Shown here: piece by piece, positions 15,138-19,615 of the stretch
Numbering within the stretch: the stretch's first letter is position 1
Layout of the letters: the number at the start of each line of letters is the position of its first letter
NCBI GenBank assembly: GCA_900316925.1
Contig: ONEU01000176.1
Location: forward strand, 1-19,615
Source: an uncultured Eubacteriales bacterium
GTDB taxonomy: Bacteria; Bacillota; Clostridia; Oscillospirales; Acutalibacteraceae
Direction of reading: 5' to 3'
Length of the DNA: 19,615 nucleotides
The notes under the pieces: generated by a model
Database searches by the model: none
What the model saw: the letters and a program-made list of their open reading frames with translations, nothing else
Told to the model about the DNA's origin: nothing
Program-made: the position numbers and the translations under genes

Positions 15138-18100
15138 GGGTCAGGACACCGATATTCAAAGAAGAATCCTGATGACTCTTCGTGAAATCGGTTTCCGGGA
15201 GGAAGAAATAACGATTGCCCGGGAGTTCTTTGATTTTTCCAGGGAACCGGATCTGTCGCTGCTGTCGGGGATCCGGTACAGAGAGCTGCCCGATCGGAAC
15301 AGCCATCGCAACAGCATCATGCTGTTCCAGGAACTCCTGCGGCTGCCGAAAGCGAGATCCTTTGATGCAACGGACAGATATGTATTGTTTTTGGATGCTG
15401 CTGCCGGTAACACCATCAGACGTTACCTGCTGTTTCAGCCGACATATTTTTATCATCTCATGCAGCCGGAGATCATCAGGCTCCGTCACGCCTATGAGAC
15501 AGCCTGTCCGGCGGAGGATTTCCAGCCAAAAATGCTGGCGTTTCTTGCCTATGGGGTTCCGGGCGAATACCTGCTCTGTCAGAACGATCTGATTGAAGCA
15601 GCCAGGAACCATCCGACGGACTTTTATCAGGCCGGCAAGCGCTTCTGCAATGAAAACAACCCTGCTGCTCGGGAAACCCTCTATGCCGTAGCGCTTGCAT
15701 ACTGCAGGGAGGAGGATTTCACCGATGATGAGCGGAAAGAAATGGAAGCCTGTCTGCTTGCTTGTGAGCAGGGGATGAGCGAGCACGATACTGCCGGGCT
15801 TGAGAACACGGTGCTCATGCTTTTTATGGGGATGAATAGCGGACCAGCGCTGAAACAACGCCTGCGGGAAAGATTCAAACAGAACTGTGACCTGCTGCTG
15901 TCAGCGATCCAGGAGCATATTCCCTACGATCATTTTGAAAAAAACATGGAGTTCCTGACGGAGGCAGCAGAAGAAGCCGGACAGATGACGGTAGAGAAGA
16001 TAATCAGGTGTACCGTAAAGAATGCGGTCTCTTCTGACGCTTTCCGGAGAGCCGATACGACCTATTGCGCAAAAAATACGATTCACTTTCTGGAACTGCT
16101 GTCCCAGAAGTATACGCAGTCATTTTTGAATGTGATGACATCCAAAGAAGCAGTAGGGGCGGGAGGAAGATTTGGATATCTGTTCAATTATTACGGTGAT
16201 CTGCTGAAGATTCTGGAACGAACCGTCCCGGGAGCAAAAGAACGGTACGGATGCAGCATGGGACAGCAATTGACCGAACTGACTATCCAGCGTGAAGTGA
16301 TGGATGTCAGAAGCAACGTCAGAAAGACAGTCCTGGATTATCTCCGGGGACAGGCGCCTTTGAGCGTGCTGGAATCCGTCCGGGTGGAGCTTACCCTTCC
16401 CGGAAATCCGTGGAACGAATCACGTCATGAAGAAAAGATGCTCGGACAGCTCGGGGTGGTGCCGGATTTCTATGAGCGGTATGTTGCTTACAAAATGCTC
16501 CAGCATCCGTCCGGGATCGTGGGATATCTCAATAACCTGTTCCTGACAGGAATCGGGGGTGCCGCAGAAATGAAGCGCCTGCTGCGGGCTGCTGCCGCTG
16601 CGGGCATACCGCTTGCGGACAGGATCGGTGTGTTTGAAAAGGTTTATTCGCTGAATGACTATTGGGAGGAAAAACGGCTTGCAATCATGCAGGAGGGTGT
16701 CGGCCTGATGGCGGAAAACAGTCCGCAGTTTGACGAACTGTATGCAGAGGAATGTCCCCGGCATGAGGTTGTCACACGCTGCTGCTATGCCCGATACCTG
16801 GAACGGATGAACGGAGACCCGAAGAATCGGGAACGTCTGCTTGCCCTCTGCGGAGACAGCTCGAAGGAGGTGCGAAGGACGGTGATCGGGCTGATCGGAC
16901 AGCACCGGGAATATGAGCCGGAGGTTCTTGCGATGCTCTCCTCCAGGAAACAGGCAATGCGTGAAAATGCGGTGGAGATCATAGCCTTGTGGGGCGTCGG
17001 AGAGTACCGTGCGGTGCTGGAGGAGGCTGCCGGAAACGAAAAAAGCGTCAGGCTTGCGGATAAAATGAGAGCGCTGCTCGGGACGTCAGCGGCATCCGGC
17101 GAGAGCGGAGCCGGGCGTTTTTCGCCGATAACCCTCGTCAGGGAGCTCCACAAGGGCGGAAGAAAAAAGAAGATTGCCTGGCTGTATACGGTACCGCTGC
17201 CGACGGTGCATTTCAGGAACGGTTCGACGGCGGATGAGGAGTATCTGCAGGCGCTCATTCTGTGTTACAGTACCATGCCGGTTCCGGGCAGGAACGAAAA
17301 TGCATTTCTGCTGGCAGCGGAACTCAACGAGGATGAACTGCACCGCTATGCAGCCGAGATCTTTTCCCGTTGGTACAGTGAGGGAGCGGAAGCAAAGACC
17401 AAGTGGGCACTGTATTTTGCCGTGATTCACGGTGGAGACGGCATGGTTGATATCGTCCTGAAATGCATCAGGGACTGGGCGGAAAATATGCGTGGGGCAA
17501 TAGCGGCCGAAGCAGTCAGGGCATTGTCACTCAACGGCAGTTCTCTGGCGCTGATGACGGTGGATAACCTTGCCCGTAAGTTCAAACAGAAGCAGGTTAA
17601 AAAGGCTGCTGCCGAAGCCATGGAAAGTGCGGCAGAGGCACTCGGCATCACGGCTGATGAACTGAGTGACCGGATCGTGCCCGACCTGGGCTTCCGGGAG
17701 AACTGTGAGCGGGTATTTGACTATGGTGCAAGACGTTTCCGGGTGGTCCTCACGCCGGCGCTGGAGATGGAAATCTATGATGAGAGCGGGAAGAAGCTGA
17801 AAAACCTGCCGTCACCCGGCAAGAAGGATGATGAAGAGCTTGCCGGGCAGGCGTATGGGGATTTCAAGTCGCTCAAGAAACAGCTCAGAACGGTGGTGTC
17901 TGTTCAGAAGCTGCGTCTGGAGACGGCGTTCATGGCAGACAGACGGTGGGAGAGAACGGCATGGGAGAACCTGTTTGTTAAAAATCCGGTGATGCACAGC
18001 TTTGCCATCGGTCTGATCTGGACAGCCTGGGAGGAAGAGGAGAGCGCTACCTTCCGTTATCTGGAGGACGGTTCGTTTACGACCTGTGAGGAAGAGGAAT

Positions 18101-18660
18101 ATGTCCTGCCAGAAGACTGTCAGATCGGACTGGCACATCCCATCGAGCTGGATGCAGATACGCTGTCGGCATGGCGGGAACAGCTCTGTGATTACGAGAT
18201 CATACAGCCGATCGCCCAGCTTGACAGAAAGACTTACCGTCCGGAAGAACAGGAGCAGGGAAAGCTTGATTTGAACCGGTTCTGCGGACGTTCCGTCAAT
18301 GCCCTGACCCTTCTGGGACGCACCGTGAAATACGGTTGGAACAAGGGTTCAGCACAGGATGCCGGGATGTTTTATGTGTTCTACCGTGAGGATGCCACCC
18401 GTCGCATGAAGAACCCGGACGGCAGCTCCACTTTGCTGGGAAACGCTGCGGAGCTGCATTTCAGCGGAACCTATATTGCCGTAGAGGACGAATCGGTCAC
18501 CATCGAATCCGTGCGTTTTTATCGTCCCGGAACCATTGCCCACGGCAGCTATCTCTACGATGAAGCCGACGACCGGAAAGCAATCCCTCTTGACCGCGTT
18601 CCGCAAAGATATTTCAGTGAGATCGTCCTGCAGCTTGAAGAGATCACCAGGGAAGCCTAA
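15121..18660 (+). CDS. yehI: DUF4132 protein with HEAT-like repeats (YehI/MolR-like), fifth gene of the operon
   Basis: This large cytosolic protein has 1179 residues. Most of it is alpha-helical, with HEAT-like repeats visible at about 570-657 (LLALCGDSSKEVRRTVIGLI and the next unit). The DUF4132 domain lies at about 865-1070; its hallmark segments include LKKQLRTVVSVQ, LETAFMADRRW and ENLFVKNPVMHSFAIGLIW, followed by AHPIELD near residue 1005. DUF4132 is the domain of E. coli YehI, once named MolR for a supposed link to molybdate metabolism; that link is not settled. The start at 15121 has GAGAGG (15105-15110) upstream and overlaps the SWIM gene by 17 nt; a frame extending to 14956 would overlap it much further and is rejected. 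I see no ATPase or nuclease motif. It is the last gene of the operon. Confidence 0.9.
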   Translation: MNLLDKGQDTDIQRRILMTLREIGFREEEITIAREFFDFSREPDLSLLSGIRYRELPDRNSHRNSIMLFQELLRLPKARSFDATDRYVLFLDAAAGNTIRRYLLFQPTYFYHLMQPEIIRLRHAYETACPAEDFQPKMLAFLAYGVPGEYLLCQNDLIEAARNHPTDFYQAGKRFCNENNPAARETLYAVALAYCREEDFTDDERKEMEACLLACEQGMSEHDTAGLENTVLMLFMGMNSGPALKQRLRERFKQNCDLLLSAIQEHIPYDHFEKNMEFLTEAAEEAGQMTVEKIIRCTVKNAVSSDAFRRADTTYCAKNTIHFLELLSQKYTQSFLNVMTSKEAVGAGGRFGYLFNYYGDLLKILERTVPGAKERYGCSMGQQLTELTIQREVMDVRSNVRKTVLDYLRGQAPLSVLESVRVELTLPGNPWNESRHEEKMLGQLGVVPDFYERYVAYKMLQHPSGIVGYLNNLFLTGIGGAAEMKRLLRAAAAAGIPLADRIGVFEKVYSLNDYWEEKRLAIMQEGVGLMAENSPQFDELYAEECPRHEVVTRCCYARYLERMNGDPKNRERLLALCGDSSKEVRRTVIGLIGQHREYEPEVLAMLSSRKQAMRENAVEIIALWGVGEYRAVLEEAAGNEKSVRLADKMRALLGTSAASGESGAGRFSPITLVRELHKGGRKKKIAWLYTVPLPTVHFRNGSTADEEYLQALILCYSTMPVPGRNENAFLLAAELNEDELHRYAAEIFSRWYSEGAEAKTKWALYFAVIHGGDGMVDIVLKCIRDWAENMRGAIAAEAVRALSLNGSSLALMTVDNLARKFKQKQVKKAAAEAMESAAEALGITADELSDRIVPDLGFRENCERVFDYGARRFRVVLTPALEMEIYDESGKKLKNLPSPGKKDDEELAGQAYGDFKSLKKQLRTVVSVQKLRLETAFMADRRWERTAWENLFVKNPVMHSFAIGLIWTAWEEEESATFRYLEDGSFTTCEEEEYVLPEDCQIGLAHPIELDADTLSAWREQLCDYEIIQPIAQLDRKTYRPEEQEQGKLDLNRFCGRSVNALTLLGRTVKYGWNKGSAQDAGMFYVFYREDATRRMKNPDGSSTLLGNAAELHFSGTYIAVEDESVTIESVRFYRPGTIAHGSYLYDEADDRKAIPLDRVPQRYFSEIVLQLEEITREA

Positions 18661-18755
18661 CAGACGGTTCTTTCCGGATGGAATATTTTGCCAATGCTGA
18701 GCCGGGAACTTTGTCAGATTTTGTTCTTTACTTTTTTTACGATAACTGATAAACT
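18661..18755 (+). promoter_or_regulatory. Gap before rex with a weak promoter candidate and no clear operon terminator
   Basis: After the DUF4132 stop, GTTC-TTT-CCGG (18667-18677) could pair imperfectly with CCGGGAAC (18702-18709) across a long loop, a poor terminator candidate with only interrupted T runs behind it. A weak promoter, TTTACT (18727-18732) with TAAACT (18750-18755) at 17 nt spacing, could serve rex. Read-through from the operon into rex cannot be excluded. Confidence 0.35.
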
Positions 18756-18783
18756 AAGGAGAGAGAACATGATAAAAAATTAA
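18756..18783 (+). CDS. Four-codon leader ORF with its own ribosome binding site, upstream of rex
   Basis: AAGGAGAGAG (18756-18765) lies at good distance before an ATG at 18769 that opens a frame of only M-I-K-N and then TAA (18781-18783). The stop lies 16 nt before the rex ATG, so ribosomes ending here could restart at rex. The small frame begins at 18769; the span given includes its binding site. Removing one A from the A-run at 18774-18779 would join this ATG in frame to rex. It may be a coupling leader, or the trace of a one-base difference. Confidence 0.4.
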
Positions 18784-18786
18784 CAA
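18769..18786. promoter_or_regulatory. Candidate Rex operator (autoregulation)
   Basis: ATGATAA-AAAA-TTAACAA matches the Rex-box pattern TTGTTAA-N4-TTAACAA, as I recall it for Clostridia, at 12 of 14 defined positions, with a perfect right half. It sits between the predicted promoter and the rex start, where bound Rex would block its own transcription. Confidence 0.45.
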
Positions 18787-18799
18787 TCTGGTGATTGCA

Positions 18800-19456
18800 A
18801 TGAACAAACAAAAGAATATTTCCGTTCCCGTGATCAAGCGCTTGCCGCGGTACTATCGTTTTTTGGGGGACCTGATGGACAACGGTGTGGAGCGGATCTC
18901 TTCCCGGGAATTGTCTGACCGCATGGGGATGACAGCATCGCAGATCCGTCAGGACCTGAACTGCTTCGGCGGCTTTGGTCAGCAGGGGTATGGGTATTCG
19001 GTGCAGAGTCTGCACCAGGAGATCGGCCGTATCCTTGGTCTGGAGCATACCTACCAGGCAATTCTGATCGGCGCGGGCAACCTTGGCAAAGCGGTGGCGT
19101 TACATATTCTGTATCAGAAGAAGGGCTTTGAGCTGATCGGTGTTTTTGACAACGACCCCCGGAAGCTCGGAACGGCGCTCTGCGGTCTGACGGTGGAGGA
19201 TATTGCGTCCCTCGGGAGTTTTGCTGCCGGACACCATATTGATGCCGCCGTATTCTGCGTGCCGAAAACAGCGGCTGCGGAGATTGCCGACAAACTCTAT
19301 GCGCTTGGTATTAAGAGCTTCTGGAATTTCAGTCACTATGATTTTTCGGGACGCTACAAGGACGTTGTGGTAGAGAATGTTCATCTCAGCGACAGTCTGA
19401 TGGTATTCTGTTATAAGATAGCCGATGCCCGTAAAGAAGAAACGGAACCGGAATAA
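18800..19456 (+). CDS. rex: Redox-sensing transcriptional repressor Rex
   Basis: Rex senses the NADH/NAD+ ratio: it binds operators of fermentation and respiration genes when NAD+ dominates and lets go when NADH rises. The 218-residue product starts MNKQKNISVPVIKRLPRYYR, typical of the family. Residues about 5-75 form the winged-helix DNA-binding domain (MTASQIRQDLNCFGGFG, then GYGY). A Rossmann fold follows with GAGNLG (91-96) and the FDNDP segment (116-120), and the C-terminal NFSHYDFS region (176-183) leads to the helix used for dimer swapping. Its length equals that of usual Rex proteins. The start at 18800 follows the family N-terminus; an in-frame GTG at 18791 would add three residues. 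No good Shine-Dalgarno precedes either start; the nearest lies at the upstream four-codon ORF. Confidence 0.94.
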   Translation: MNKQKNISVPVIKRLPRYYRFLGDLMDNGVERISSRELSDRMGMTASQIRQDLNCFGGFGQQGYGYSVQSLHQEIGRILGLEHTYQAILIGAGNLGKAVALHILYQKKGFELIGVFDNDPRKLGTALCGLTVEDIASLGSFAAGHHIDAAVFCVPKTAAAEIADKLYALGIKSFWNFSHYDFSGRYKDVVVENVHLSDSLMVFCYKIADARKEETEPE

Positions 19457-19461
19457 AGAAG

Positions 19462-19494
19462 AAATCCCCGTGACAGGGCAGTCACGGGGATTTT
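19462..19494 (+). terminator. Intrinsic terminator of rex
   Basis: A 13-base-pair perfect stem (19462-19474 with 19481-19493) with loop AGGGCA ends in TTTT (19491-19494). It begins 6 nt after the rex stop. The T run is short but the GC-rich stem is strong. Confidence 0.85.
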
Positions 19495-19510
19495 CTGACG
19501 AAAGGGCAAC

Positions 19511-19533
19511 AAAAAACCGGTACAATGTACCGG
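19511..19533 (-). terminator. Terminator of the tRNA-Gly gene
   Basis: On the minus strand CCGGTAC pairs with GTACCGG (19527-19533 with 19517-19523, three-base loop) and is followed by six T (A-run at 19511-19516). It lies 5 nt beyond the tRNA 3' end. Confidence 0.85.
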
Positions 19534-19538
19534 GGAAG

Positions 19539-19614
19539 TGGAGCGGATGACGAGGCTCGAACTCGCTACCTCAACCTTGGCAAGGTTGCGCTCTACCAGA
19601 TGAGCTACATCCGC
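19539..19614 (-). tRNA. tRNA-Gly with anticodon GCC
   Basis: Read on the minus strand, the 76-nt gene folds as a full cloverleaf. The acceptor stem is GCGGATG with CATCCGC; the D-arm carries TAGCTCATCTGGTAGAGC; the anticodon stem CAACC/GGTTG encloses the loop TTGCCAA with anticodon GCC; and the T-arm holds GTTCGAG. Position 73 is T, as usual for bacterial tRNA-Gly, and CCA is encoded (19539-19541). A terminator follows immediately. Its promoter would lie beyond the window, so it may be the last gene of a longer tRNA transcript. Confidence 0.97.
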
Positions 19615-19615
19615 A

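Noticed and set aside
1..19614. glyQS at one end and tRNA-Gly at the other
   Set aside because: They lie about 19 kb apart in separate transcription units; nothing in the sequence links them.
1..19615. CRISPR array, insertion sequence, integrase or prophage
   Set aside because: No regularly spaced repeats with unique spacers, no transposase or integrase motif and no paired attachment-like repeats were found. The 45-bp tandem units are coding and have no spacers.

Overview
The window looks like a moderately GC-rich Clostridia chromosome, most likely the Ruminococcus/Oscillospiraceae group. The evidence is a single-chain (GlyQS-type) glycyl-tRNA synthetase, a BspA-type leucine-rich-repeat surface protein, a Gx transporter of the HepI family, a redox repressor Rex, strong AGGAGG ribosome binding sites and TTGAAA/TATAAT-type promoters. 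Nothing in it looks like a phage, transposon or CRISPR array. The genus assignment is inference.

Left part (1-6540). On the minus strand lies the 5' end of glycyl-tRNA synthetase with its own promoter and a short leader. After about 480 bases of non-coding DNA holding a 20-base repeat pair, a plus-strand pair follows: a membrane-anchored LRR protein with a very basic tail, and a small polytopic Gx transporter. These end at a hairpin terminator shared with a converging minus-strand pair. That pair encodes a membrane protein with two lipocalin-like (DUF5640-like) modules and, downstream of it, an unusual phosphohexomutase with altered active-site motifs and a Lys/Ala/Pro/Glu tail made of four exact-length 45-bp repeats.

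Middle (6465-8321). A second, orthodox phosphoglucomutase/phosphomannomutase of the PgcA type stands alone between a strong promoter and a strong terminator. The window therefore carries two phosphohexomutases from different subfamilies, only about 1.4 kb apart and facing away from each other.

Main block (8389-18660). One near-consensus promoter leads a tight five-gene operon of about 10 kb: a MoxR-type AAA+ ATPase, a DUF5682 protein, a CoxE-type VWA protein, a double-SWIM zinc-finger protein and a large DUF4132 protein. Three of the four junctions overlap (40, 8 and 17 nt); the fourth is a 34-nt gap followed by a TTG start. Order, domain content and sizes correspond to the uncharacterised E. 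coli set yehL-yehM-yehP-yehQ plus yehI. By analogy with RavA-ViaA and CbbQ-CbbO (NorQ-NorD), the ATPase and VWA protein probably form a remodelling or metal-insertion activase. The DUF5682, SWIM and DUF4132 proteins would then be adaptors, clients or effectors. No function is established, and this is the most interesting system in the window.

Right end (18661-19615). A redox-sensing repressor, rex, has an odd leader: a good ribosome binding site drives a four-codon ORF that overlaps a candidate Rex operator, while rex itself has no good Shine-Dalgarno. After the rex terminator comes a complete minus-strand tRNA-Gly(GCC) with its own terminator.
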